A stretch of DNA of 8,096 bases from an uncultured Beijerinckiaceae bacterium (lineage in GTDB: Bacteria > Pseudomonadota > Alphaproteobacteria > Rhizobiales > Beijerinckiaceae), in assembly GCA_937863205.1 (NCBI GenBank), contig CALMGA010000070.1, positions 1-8,096 on the forward strand. The letters run 5' to 3'. Position 1 is the stretch's first letter. The number at the start of each line of letters is the position of its first letter. Under the pieces are notes generated by a model. The model saw only the letters and a program-made list of their open reading frames with translations, had not been told where the DNA came from and did no database searches. Position numbers and translations under genes: made by a program. This document shows positions 1 to 6,943 of this stretch, piece after piece.

Positions 1-38
1 GATGTTGGACGCCGGTCCCCCTCACTTCGGGGTTAAAG

Positions 39-1116
39 TTGCACGCCGGATCACATCCAAGAGACGTTGCGGGGGCTGACAGGGCCCTCCAAGCCTACCT
101 CGCCGACAAGCACCAGGTCGACCGTAGCCTCGACCGTCGTGCCGCTCAGGTCCTGATCGCCGACGTCCTGAACATCTACGCCGCCGACGTCGTCGCCAAG
201 CACGCCCGGCCCAAGAAGTCGGCGGCCCGCATGCTGGCGCTCGACGCCTTTTGGGGCGAGCGGGCGCTGTCGGAAGTGACGGGCGCGACCTGCCGCGCTT
301 AAGCGAAGCAGCGGCCGTCGCCGGCCTCGGCCAGGCGCGAGCTGGAAGACCTGCGCTCGGCCATCAACCATCACCGCCGCAAAGGCTACTGCACGGAAGT
401 GGTGAGCGTGGTGCTGCCGGAGCGCAGCGAGCCGCGCGAGCGATGGATCACGCGATCGGAGGCGGCGCGGCTGATCTGGGCGGCCTACCGATATCGCGAG
501 GTGCAGAAGGGTCATGCCACCGGCCGGCGGTCGCGCCGCCACGTCGCCCGCTTCGTCCTGGTGGCGCTCTACACCGGCACGCGCGCGGGTGCGATCTGCT
601 CGGCCGCGTTCGAAGCCGGGCCCGGCCAGGGCTTCCTCGACCTCGAGCGCGGCGTCTTCTTCCGCCGCCGCGGCGGCGCCAAGGTGACGAAAAAGCGGCA
701 GCCGCCCGTGCGCCTGCCCGATCGGCTGCTCGCGCACTTCCGGCGCTGGCGCCGCCGGCCGGAGCCGCCGATCGCCGCCGAGCCGGGGCGGAAGATCTCC
801 GAGCGATTCGCCGTCGAGTTCAACGGCAAGCCGATCGGGCACATCAACAAGGCGTTCCGGGCCACGGTGAAGGCTGCCAAGCTGTCGCCCGACGTCATCC
901 CGCACTGCCTGCGCCACACCGCGGCGACCTGGGGGGATGCAGAACGGCGGCGACGTCAACGCGCTGGCCGGCTTTCTCGGAATGACGGTCGAGGTGCTCG
1001 AACGCGTCTACGGCCACCACCATCCCGATTTTCAGGAAGGCGCGGCGGACAGCGTGTCGGGCCGGACGCGAAAAAGATCGGGAAGCAGATCGGGAGCGGA
1101 GAAGGCTGCTTTCTAA
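39..1116 (+). pseudogene. Degraded tyrosine site-specific recombinase (phage/island-type integrase)
   Basis: Remains of an integrase that would have moved a genetic element in and out of the neighbouring tRNA gene. The frame gives a SAM-like core-binding part (ending near 400), then the catalytic part with the first catalytic Arg in GTRAGA (codon 582-584), a hairpin Lys in GAKVTKKRQPPVRLP, and the H-x-x-R motif [10 protein letters not shown] (from 903). The catalytic Tyr, in [11 protein letters not shown] (codon 1009-1011), is only reached after shifting frame. There are three lesions. The first ~40-60 residues usual in the family are absent and nothing before about 60 fits in any frame. A TAA at 300-302 interrupts CRA/AKQR, where homologues read through. 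A shift at the G6 run 931-936 moves the downstream part from frame 3 to frame 1, ending at TAA 1114-1116. All catalytic residues survive, so the decay is fairly recent. The gene is convergent with tRNA-Pro and ends 14 bases from it. The family is clear; inactivity is inferred from the lesions. Confidence 0.85.
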
Positions 1117-1130
1117 GCGATTGATTTTAT

Positions 1131-1175
1131 TGGTCGGAGTGAGAGGATTCGAACCTCCGACCCCCTCGTCCCGAA
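1131..1175. other. Probable attachment site (att) within the 3' half of tRNA-Pro
   Basis: Integrases of this type commonly recombine within the T arm to the 3' end of a tRNA gene and regenerate an intact tRNA. Here the integrase ends 14 bases from the tRNA 3' end, and the tRNA is complete down to CCA. By inference the core lies in 1131-1175. The matching direct repeat should lie to the left of the window, at the far end of the former element. No second copy is visible inside the window, so the limits are a guess. Confidence 0.35.
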
Positions 1176-1207
1176 CGAGGTGCGCTACCAGACTGCGCTA
1201 CACTCCG
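1131..1207 (-). tRNA. trnP(cgg): tRNA-Pro, anticodon CGG
   Basis: A 77-nucleotide tRNA with the CCA end encoded. Read on the minus strand, the acceptor stem pairs CGGAGTG with CACTCCG, giving the C1-G72 pair typical of bacterial proline tRNAs. The discriminator base is A. The anticodon stem CCTCG/CGAGG is perfect around loop TTCGGGA, so the anticodon is CGG, which reads CCG, a heavily used proline codon in this GC-rich DNA. The T arm is GGAGG-TTCGAAT-CCTCT with one G-T pair, and the D arm carries the AGCGCAG...GGTAGCGCA pattern. Its 3' end faces the broken integrase, so it probably served as an integration target without losing function. Confidence 0.97.
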
Positions 1208-1217
1208 ACATCGGTGC

Positions 1218-1246
1218 CTGATACGGGCAGACCCGAGCGTCTTCAT
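1218..1246 (-). promoter_or_regulatory. Weak candidate promoter of tRNA-Pro
   Basis: On the minus strand, TATCAG (1218-1223) sits 10 bases before the first tRNA base. It is 17 bases downstream of ATGAAG (1241-1246), a partial match to TTGACA. Position and spacing suit a sigma-70 promoter but both hexamers are poor, so this is a position-based guess. Confidence 0.22.
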
Positions 1247-1272
1247 AACGATCCTGTTCGGCCATGACAACC

Positions 1273-1455
1273 TCAAAGGTGCGGGCTCCGGGGCAAGCGC
1301 TCGAAGATCCGTCGGGCGGTGATGGCGATTGCGAGATGGCGGTCGCGTCGTTCCGGCGTCTTTCGCTCGGTCTTCAGGCTGGCCTTGTCGGGAACGAGCT
1401 TCATCGTGTTGAGCACGGCATGGCGGATCGCGGCCATGTTGGCAGGCCGGGCAGA
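1273..1455 (-). pseudogene. C-terminal remnant of an ISAs1-like (H-repeat type) transposase
   Basis: A minus-strand frame of about 60 codons, bounded upstream by an in-frame TGA (1456-1458) and ending at TGA 1273-1275. It encodes PANMAAIRHAVLN, then TMKLVPDKASLKTERKT and later RRDRHLAIAI. This resembles the end of ISAs1-family transposases such as the E. coli H-repeat protein YdcC: an N/G-x-x-x-IRH-x-x-x-N helix, then a basic segment with K-x-x-x-KRK-like spacing, then a D-x-x-YL helix. Only the last ~15% of a normal (~370-residue) transposase remains. There is no catalytic region, no start codon of its own and no clear terminal inverted repeat. I made the match from memory of the family pattern, so it is moderately sure. 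It lies next to the tRNA/integrase scar, where such debris collects. Confidence 0.5.
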
Positions 1456-1458
1456 TCA

Positions 1459-1677
1459 CGTCCAGACCGGGCGCGGATCCTCCAGGGCTGGAAACGGCGG
1501 AACAAGCGACGTGCCGGACATCGAAAGCGCCCGCCAAGCGAGACCCATTCAAAAGCACACCGGCGATAGCCACCTCACCTTCCTCGCCGTTCAAGGGATC
1601 GCCCTGATGCGAGCCCTCGATCCCACGCCGCCGGACGTCGTGCCGCCCGGTTCAGCCGGCGCAACCGCGGCGATTGA
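1459..1677. other. Intergenic stretch with no recognisable gene
   Basis: About 220 bases between the transposase remnant and the MerR gene. The reading frames here are short or merely cross the region. A 30-codon minus-strand frame (ATG at 1548, stop 1458-1456) has no ribosome site or familiar sequence. A GC-rich imperfect hairpin downstream of the MerR stop (GCCGCGGTT pairing with AACCGGGCGGC on the minus strand, about 1640-1675) lacks a T-run, so it is not called a terminator. The stretch may be further decayed mobile DNA. Confidence 0.5.
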
Positions 1678-2100
1678 TCAGACGAGGGTTTCCGTCATGC
1701 GCTTCATCGCGTCCTGCAGCTCCCCGATCGCGGCGTCGAGGTCGTCGCGCTGGCGTTCAAGGTGGGTGATCTGCGTTGCGATCTGCTCGCGTCCCAGGCT
1801 GACCGTGAGATCGGCGCTCTCGCCTTCCGACGTTGCCGCGGTGCGCGAAGCGATCAGCTCGAAGATCTCCGCTAGCGTGAAGCCGAGGCGCTTGCCCTTG
1901 AGAACAAGTTCGAGGCGAATGCGATCGCGGGCCGAATAAAAGCGGGCGGTGCCTTGTCGTCTTGGCTGCAGAAGCCCTTTGTCCTCATAGAACCGCAGCG
2001 TGCGCAGGCTGATGTCGTAGATGCGGGCAAGATCGCCGATCGTGCTTTCCCCCCGCAATTTGCCGTCACCCTTCAAAAGCACGTTCAGTCCCTTTTCCAT
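1678..2100 (-). CDS. MerR-family transcriptional regulator
   Basis: A 140-residue cytoplasmic DNA-binding protein that would act as a dimer on a promoter. After a ~20-residue lead comes the winged helix-turn-helix: TIGDLARIYDISLRTLRFYEDKGLL, then QPRRQGTARFYSARDRIRLELVL, then KGKRLGFTLAEIFELI. This is the standard MerR order of recognition helix, wing with R-x-YS, and second HTH. The C-terminal third (EQIATQITHLERQRDDLDAAIGEL) is a dimerising coiled coil. No Cys cluster follows it, so a metal sensor is unlikely. The RFYEDKGLL and DR-x-RL-x-L-x-L-x-GKRLGF style resembles alphaproteobacterial regulators of branched-chain amino-acid or fatty-acid breakdown (LiuR type), but no such target gene is in the window. 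A TTG start at 2130 would add 10 residues; ATG at 2100 is preferred because GGAGGAG precedes it. The gene is divergent from the PodJ-like gene, with 250 bases between their starts. Confidence 0.9.
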   Translation of the reverse strand: MEKGLNVLLKGDGKLRGESTIGDLARIYDISLRTLRFYEDKGLLQPRRQGTARFYSARDRIRLELVLKGKRLGFTLAEIFELIASRTAATSEGESADLTVSLGREQIATQITHLERQRDDLDAAIGELQDAMKRMTETLV

Positions 2101-2103
2101 CGG

Positions 2104-2110
2104 CTCCTCC
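2104..2110 (-). promoter_or_regulatory. Strong Shine-Dalgarno of the MerR gene
   Basis: Minus-strand GGAGGAG lies 3 bases before ATG 2100-2098, with GGAGG itself 5 bases away. It decides the start in favour of this ATG over the upstream TTG at 2130. Confidence 0.75.
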
Positions 2111-2163
2111 GCTCGAACGTTGGACGGCAAGGTTAGCTCTACCTAAGCGGGTTATTGCGGGAT

Positions 2164-2178
2164 ACGCAACCCTTGCGT
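2164..2178. promoter_or_regulatory. Perfect palindrome ACGCAA-CCC-TTGCGT, candidate operator
   Basis: A 6-base inverted repeat with a 3-base centre in the shared region between the MerR gene and the PodJ-like gene, 64 bases upstream of the MerR start. MerR proteins bind dyads within promoters, often their own, so autoregulation is a reasonable inference. On the minus strand the TTGCGT arm could also act as a -35 element. No -10 with typical MerR spacing is convincing. A smaller dyad, TTAG-CTCTAC-CTAA (2132-2145), lies nearer the start. Confidence 0.35.
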
Positions 2179-2229
2179 GTGACAAGGCTTGGCTGCGGTC
2201 GGCGCGGGATGTTTCGGGATCGAGCAGGC

Positions 2230-2246
2230 TTAACGCTATCTTTACC
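2230..2246 (+). promoter_or_regulatory. CtrA-like box TTAA-N7-TTTA upstream of the PodJ-like gene
   Basis: The bases TTAACGCTATCTTTACC match the CtrA full-site consensus TTAA-N7-TTAA with exact 7-base spacing and one mismatch in the second half-site (TTTA). The box lies about 105 bases before the GTG start of the PodJ-like gene. CtrA is the master cell-cycle regulator of alphaproteobacteria and is reported to act on podJ in Caulobacter. The motif is seen directly; binding and its sign are inferred. Confidence 0.45.
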
Positions 2247-2350
2247 CTGCCCGTGAAAGTTTGGGTCATGGTGAAGCGCGGATGCGTTGCGCCGGCGAGG
2301 AGCGGCGCAGGCCGCTGGTCGCGCGCATGTGCTCCAGAGGGGTCAGCCCC

Positions 2351-5300
2351 GTGGATGATTTGATGATCAAGGCAACATCCCGCGGCGACGGAGTTGATTT
2401 CGATGCCCAAGCCGCTGCGCGCGACGCGGCCCGGCGGGAAGGCAAATCCCTGGGTCAGTGGCTGCACGGCGCCATCACCGATCGTGCGGCCGATCTCGGC
2501 ATCCGGGAAAGCGACATGGCGGGCAAGGACCGCCTCGAGGCGGTCACCGCGCGTCTCGAACGGCTTGGCGGACGTACCGGGCCGGCGCCGCGGCGCCAGC
2601 CCCACGCGAGCCGCGCCGAAGCGATCCGGCAAAGGCCGCTCGACGCATCCGCCGACGAGCGCCGCTTGTCCTGGCGCGGCGACACGGTGGCCGACGTTCA
2701 GGCGAGGCCCGCGCGCGATTGGATCGACGAGTCCGCGGGCGACGCTGAGGCCGAACGGCTGCTTGCCGGCGCCATCACCGCCATGGAGCGGCGCGCGGCG
2801 CGCAGCGAGCGGCGCACGGATGAGGCTCTCGCCTCGTTCGCCAATCTCATGGAAGTCAGCGAAAAGCGGCGGGCGCAGGAGCGCGACGCCGTCACGGCCC
2901 TGACCCAGCAGATGGCAACTCTCGAAACCGCGCTGTCGCAGCACTTCTCCTCGGGTGACAGTCCGATCAAGGGCGCCCTCGCCAGGCTTGAAGCGCGCCT
3001 CGACCTGATCGGCAAGCGCGGCGCGGCCGAGAGCGCGGCGCGCCAGCACGCTGCCGCAGCGGAAGCCGTGCCCGCCGACGGCGACGCCGTGCGCCGCCTC
3101 GAAGACAAGATCAACACCATCCTGCAGGCCGTGCACGGCTCCGCTCCCCAAACTGTCGCGGCCGCGTCGCCGCTGGCCCTCAAGGCGGCGCAGATGGCCG
3201 AGCCGTCGCGGCGGCGGCTCGGCGATGCCATCGCCGAGATCGCCCAGCGTCAGCACAACCTCGACGACGCAGCGGGAAGCGGTCGGGAGCGGACTCCCGC
3301 CCGCGCCGCCACCGATGCCAAGCCGGCCGCTGGCCTGAACCACGCGACGCCGGCCCCGCTCACCCAGCCGTCGGCGGCCGAGCCGGCGGACGCGGCGCGC
3401 TTGCCCTTCCCGCTGCGGCGCGGCGCGAAGGGCGAGGACATCCTCCCTGCGGCTTCGTTGAACGGATCGGGCGGTGCCGCTTCAACCGTTCGGCCCGCGC
3501 GCGCCGGCGACACCGTGCCATCGATCGCCCTTGCGCCCGCGCCGGATCAGTGGCGGCTGGACCAGGACATGTCGGCCATTGCGGCTCGGCTCGGCGGCCT
3601 GCAACCGGCGGGACAGGAGGAAGCGCAGGCTGTGAAGCGCGGGACCGTTCCGGCGGTCGGGGGTGCCGGGCGCGCGGCGGCGATCCAGGATCCCGCCACC
3701 GCCGAAAGCCTGCAAAAGATCGAGCAGCGGCTTGACGTGATCGCCGGTCGGGTGCGCGAAGCCCTGCAGCAGAAACCGGTGGTCGAGCCGCCGCGGGTCG
3801 AACTCGGCGGCCTGGAGGCCATGGTGCGCGACCTTGCCGCCAAGCTCGATCTCGCCGGGGCTCCGGGCGCCGACGCCCACGCGCTCGATGCCCTGCAGCA
3901 GCAGGTCGAGGTGCTGTCGACCCGCTTCGAACGCTCCGAGCACGACCTGTCCCTGCTGCCGACCCTTGCCGCCTCCGTGCGCGGCTTGTTCGACCAGCTC
4001 GAAACCGTGCGCGCCAGCGTGGAAACCTCGGCTGCCCATGCCGCCCGCGAGGTGCTCCGCATCGCGGTCGACGACGGCCGCAAGCGCGGTCCCGCCGCCG
4101 AGGCGGAGACAGCCGTCCCGGATACTTCGCAGGAGGTCGTCACCGCCGTGCAGTCGATGCTCGGCGGCGTTCACGACATGCTGGACAAGGTGGTCGGCCG
4201 GCTGTCGGCGGTGGAAAGCAACCTCGCCGAAGTGCGCGCCCACCCGCTCGCGGCGGCTTCGGTCACGCCATCTGCGGTGGCATCCGCACCGGTCGCGCCG
4301 CCCCTTGCCGGGCCGGTGTTTCGCCCGGCGACGCAGCGGCCGGCCGCGCCCAAGATGGCCGGCGGCTCACCCGATCTCCCGTTCGGCGGCGCCGAGGCGG
4401 CCCGCGAGCCCATTCTTCCCTTGCCGGGAGGGCGGCGCGCCGATCCCCAGCCCGGCGGACGCCCCACCGACGCTGACGAGGACGCGCAACGCGTCAACTT
4501 CATCGCCGCCGCCCGCCGTGCCGCCAAGCCGGCGCAAACCGAGCCGGCCGTAGCGCCGCCCCAGCGGACGGCCGCAGCGGAGGCCCCGGATGCGCGCGCC
4601 GGGCTGATGGACACATCCCGCGAATATGTGGCCGCTCACAAGCGTCCGGTGCTGATGGGCCTCGCCGCCATCCTGGTCGTGCTGGGCACGCTCGCCCTGC
4701 TGCAGCGCACGGGATTGGGCGCCGGCGACACCGTGGCGACGGCGCCCGCGCCGCAGGCGGCCAAGGTGGCCCGGGCCGGCGAGACCATAGGCCAGGTGGC
4801 GAGCCAGCCCTCGTCCGAGCCGGACGCGCGCCGGCATGGTTTCGCGAACGCGGGGGACCTGACGCCCGGCGCCCTGCCGAAAGCCCCGCTGCCGGCCGCC
4901 GCCGACGGCAACGACCCGATCCAGACCGGCTCGATCCCGAGCCTGCCGTCCTTCGCCGCGCAGGCGCCGGGCGGAGCCGCCGCTCGTCCGGCCGGCCTGC
5001 CGGTGGGATTGCAAACCGCAGCCGAGGCCGGGAATCCATCGGCGCAATACGAACTCGGCGTGCGCTACGCCGATGGCCGCTCGGTCGGGCGCGATGCGAA
5101 GGTCGCCGCCCTGTGGCTGGCAAAGGCGGCCGACCAGGGGTTCGCGCCGGCGCAGTACCGGCTCGCGTCCTTCTTCGAAAAAGGGGTCGGCGTGGCGCAG
5201 GACAAGGCGCGGGCGAAGAAGCTCTACACGCAGGCTTCCGAGGCCGGCAACCCGCGCGCCATGCACAACCTCGCCGTGATGCTGGCCGACGGCGACGGCC

Positions 5301-5665
5301 ATCCCGACTATCCCGGTGCGGCCGACTGGTTCCGCAAGGCGGCCACCTACGGCATCCACGACAGCCAGTACAACCTCGCCATCCTGCTGGCGCGCGGACT
5401 CGGCGTGCCTCAGTCGCTGGTGCAGTCCTACCAGTGGTTCGCCATCGCCGCCGCCCAGAACGACGCGGATGCCGCCCACAAGCGCGACGAGGTCGGCTCC
5501 AAGCTGAGCGCCAGCGATCTCGCCGCGGCCAAGGCCTTTGCCGCCGCTTTCCAGCCCAAGGCGGTCGAGCCGGCGGCGGAGGCGCTGCCGTCCTCGACGG
5601 GATGGGATGGCGCCCCCGGCGCTTCTCACTTAAACAGCGCAAAATCGAAAGTTTCCTCGCTGTGA
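2351..5665 (+). CDS. podJ: PodJ-like cell-polarity factor with coiled coils, one membrane span and Sel1 repeats
   Basis: A 1104-residue protein likely to mark a cell pole: a cytoplasmic scaffold anchored in the inner membrane with a periplasmic tail. Residues ~15-50 form a conserved amphipathic start (AAARDAARREGKSLGQWLHG), the R-x-G-x-S-x-G-x-WL pattern common in these proteins. Coiled-coil segments run at ~134-227, ~450-577 and ~593-630, split by Ala/Pro-rich disordered stretches. A basic patch (HKRP) precedes the single membrane span at ~767-784 (VLMGLAAILVVLGTLALL), giving cytoplasm-in topology. About 110 flexible residues lead to four Sel1 repeats (~894-1038), e.g. AQYELGVRYADG and AQYNLAILLARGLGV. 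It ends ~66 residues later with no peptidoglycan-binding domain like that of Caulobacter PodJ. The GTG at 2351 is chosen for AGAGGGG 8 bases upstream and because conserved sequence begins just after. The frame is open from TTG 2261; ATG 2363 is another option. Architecture is clear; the polar role is inferred. Confidence 0.8.
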   Translation: MDDLMIKATSRGDGVDFDAQAAARDAARREGKSLGQWLHGAITDRAADLGIRESDMAGKDRLEAVTARLERLGGRTGPAPRRQPHASRAEAIRQRPLDASADERRLSWRGDTVADVQARPARDWIDESAGDAEAERLLAGAITAMERRAARSERRTDEALASFANLMEVSEKRRAQERDAVTALTQQMATLETALSQHFSSGDSPIKGALARLEARLDLIGKRGAAESAARQHAAAAEAVPADGDAVRRLEDKINTILQAVHGSAPQTVAAASPLALKAAQMAEPSRRRLGDAIAEIAQRQHNLDDAAGSGRERTPARAATDAKPAAGLNHATPAPLTQPSAAEPADAARLPFPLRRGAKGEDILPAASLNGSGGAASTVRPARAGDTVPSIALAPAPDQWRLDQDMSAIAARLGGLQPAGQEEAQAVKRGTVPAVGGAGRAAAIQDPATAESLQKIEQRLDVIAGRVREALQQKPVVEPPRVELGGLEAMVRDLAAKLDLAGAPGADAHALDALQQQVEVLSTRFERSEHDLSLLPTLAASVRGLFDQLETVRASVETSAAHAAREVLRIAVDDGRKRGPAAEAETAVPDTSQEVVTAVQSMLGGVHDMLDKVVGRLSAVESNLAEVRAHPLAAASVTPSAVASAPVAPPLAGPVFRPATQRPAAPKMAGGSPDLPFGGAEAAREPILPLPGGRRADPQPGGRPTDADEDAQRVNFIAAARRAAKPAQTEPAVAPPQRTAAAEAPDARAGLMDTSREYVAAHKRPVLMGLAAILVVLGTLALLQRTGLGAGDTVATAPAPQAAKVARAGETIGQVASQPSSEPDARRHGFANAGDLTPGALPKAPLPAAADGNDPIQTGSIPSLPSFAAQAPGGAAARPAGLPVGLQTAAEAGNPSAQYELGVRYADGRSVGRDAKVAALWLAKAADQGFAPAQYRLASFFEKGVGVAQDKARAKKLYTQASEAGNPRAMHNLAVMLADGDGHPDYPGAADWFRKAATYGIHDSQYNLAILLARGLGVPQSLVQSYQWFAIAAAQNDADAAHKRDEVGSKLSASDLAAAKAFAAAFQPKAVEPAAEALPSSTGWDGAPGASHLNSAKSKVSSL

Positions 5666-5677
5666 AAGCCGGCCCGC

Positions 5678-6943
5678 TTGGACCAGAAAGCCTTCCTGCG
5701 ATCGCTGTTTGACGCCGCGATCGCCGCCGCCCAGCCGTTCAAGACGATCGCGCCGCGGCTGCCGCCGCCGCCGAAGGGGCGCACGGTGGTGATCGGTGCC
5801 GGCAAGGCCTCGGCCGAGATGGCGCGGGCGCTGGAAGCGCACTGGCCGGCGCCCTTGTCGGGCCTGGTGGTGACCCGCTACGGGCACGGCGCCGCGACGC
5901 GGGGGATCGAGGTCGTGGAAGCCAGCCACCCCGTTCCCGACGAGGCGGGCGCGCTCGCCGCCCGCCGCATGATGGGCGTGGTCGCCGGCCTCACGGCCGA
6001 TGATCTCGTCATCGCCCTGATCTCGGGCGGTGGTTCGGCGCTGCTGCCGATGCCGCTCGCCGGCCTCACCCTCGCCGACAAGCAGGCGGTGAGCCGGGCC
6101 CTGCTGCACAGCGGGGCGACGATTTCCGAGATGAACTGCGTGCGCCGCCACCTGTCAGGGATCAAGGGCGGCCGTCTCGCCCGCGCCTGCGCGCCCGCGC
6201 GGGTCGTCACCCTGGCGATCTCCGACGTGCCGGGCGACGCGCCGGGCGACATCGCCTCGGGTCCGACGGTGGCTGACCCAACCACCTGCGCGCAGGCGCT
6301 GGCCATCCTGGCCAAATACAACATCGATCCGCCCGCTCCCGTGCGCGGTGCCCTGGAAGGGGGCGGCGCCAGCGAAACGCCCAAGCCCGGCGACGCGAGC
6401 CTGCCGCCCAACGAGTTTCACCTGATCGCCGCGCCGCAGGCCTCGCTGGAGGCGGCGGCGGCGCTGGCCCGGCAGGCCGGCTTCATGCCCTTCATCCTCG
6501 GCGACAGCCTGGAAGGCGAGGCCCGCGACATGGGGCTCGTGCTGGCCGGGATCGCGACCCAGGTGGCGGCGCGCGGGCAGCCTTTCTCCAGCCCCTGCGT
6601 GCTGCTGTCGGGCGGGGAAGCCACCGTCACCGTGCGCGGGGCGGGGCGCGGCGGCCGCAACGTCGAGTTCCTGCTCTCGCTCACCATCGCGCTCGCCGGC
6701 AACGGCCGGGTGCACGCGCTGGCCGGCGACACCGACGGCGTCGACGGCGCCGAGGAGATCGCCGGCGCCTATGCCGGTCCCACCACGTTGGAGCGGGCGC
6801 TCGCCCGCGGCATCGTTCCCGCCGACAGCCTCGCCGCCAACGACGGCCACGGCTTCTTCTCGGCGCTCGGCGACAGCATCGTCACGGGACCGACCCTGAC
6901 CAACGTCAACGACTTCCGCGCCATCCTGATCGAAGCGCCCTGA
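5678..6943 (+). CDS. ttuD: Glycerate 2-kinase, MOFRL family (TtuD/GckA type)
   Basis: A 421-residue cytosolic enzyme predicted to phosphorylate D-glycerate with ATP to 2-phosphoglycerate. It would feed glyoxylate-, tartrate- or serine-cycle-derived glycerate into central metabolism. Older annotations often call it hydroxypyruvate reductase. The N-terminal domain shows VVIGAGKASAEMA (~38-50), SHPVPDEAG, and the nucleotide-loop signature LISGGGSALLPMP (~112). MNCVRRHLSGIKGGRLA and TLAISDVPGDAPGDIASGPT follow. The C-terminal MOFRL domain has LLSGGEATVTVRG, GRGGRNVEFLL, AGDTDGVDGAEEIAGA and a closing TLTNVNDFRAILI. Length and motif order are normal and nothing key is missing. The start is TTG at 5678, 12 bases after the PodJ-like stop; the family's first residues (FLRSLFDAAIAAA) follow at once and no ATG fits until about residue 48. 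The ribosome site is weak, so translation may be coupled to the upstream gene. gckA is an alternative symbol. Confidence 0.93.
   Translation: MDQKAFLRSLFDAAIAAAQPFKTIAPRLPPPPKGRTVVIGAGKASAEMARALEAHWPAPLSGLVVTRYGHGAATRGIEVVEASHPVPDEAGALAARRMMGVVAGLTADDLVIALISGGGSALLPMPLAGLTLADKQAVSRALLHSGATISEMNCVRRHLSGIKGGRLARACAPARVVTLAISDVPGDAPGDIASGPTVADPTTCAQALAILAKYNIDPPAPVRGALEGGGASETPKPGDASLPPNEFHLIAAPQASLEAAAALARQAGFMPFILGDSLEGEARDMGLVLAGIATQVAARGQPFSSPCVLLSGGEATVTVRGAGRGGRNVEFLLSLTIALAGNGRVHALAGDTDGVDGAEEIAGAYAGPTTLERALARGIVPADSLAANDGHGFFSALGDSIVTGPTLTNVNDFRAILIEAP

Noticed and set aside
51..959. 302-codon minus-strand frame opposite the integrase
   Set aside because: The opposite strand shows real recombinase motifs, and this frame shows none.
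1481..1498. CAGGGCTGGAAACG, reminiscent of a CAGGGCTG-type IS terminal repeat
   Set aside because: A single copy on the wrong side relative to the transposase tail, with no partner repeat or target duplication; likely chance.
1127..1594. 155-codon minus-strand frame reading through the tRNA
   Set aside because: Its C-terminal part is simply the translation of the tRNA-Pro gene ([12 protein letters not shown]...), a known false protein type, and the rest has no family pattern.
1319..1939. 206-codon plus-strand frame crossing the IS remnant and the MerR gene
   Set aside because: It is antisense to a clear MerR protein, Ser/Arg-rich, with no plausible ribosome site.
2066..3343. 425-codon minus-strand frame opposite the PodJ-like gene
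   Set aside because: It is low-complexity Gly/Arg/Ala sequence typical of the antisense frame of GC-rich coding DNA and overlaps two well-supported genes.
4367..5629. Overlapping 420- and 380-codon minus-strand frames opposite the Sel1 part
   Set aside because: The Arg/Gly/Pro-rich composition, lack of domains and full overlap with the clear Sel1 coding region mark them as antisense shadows.
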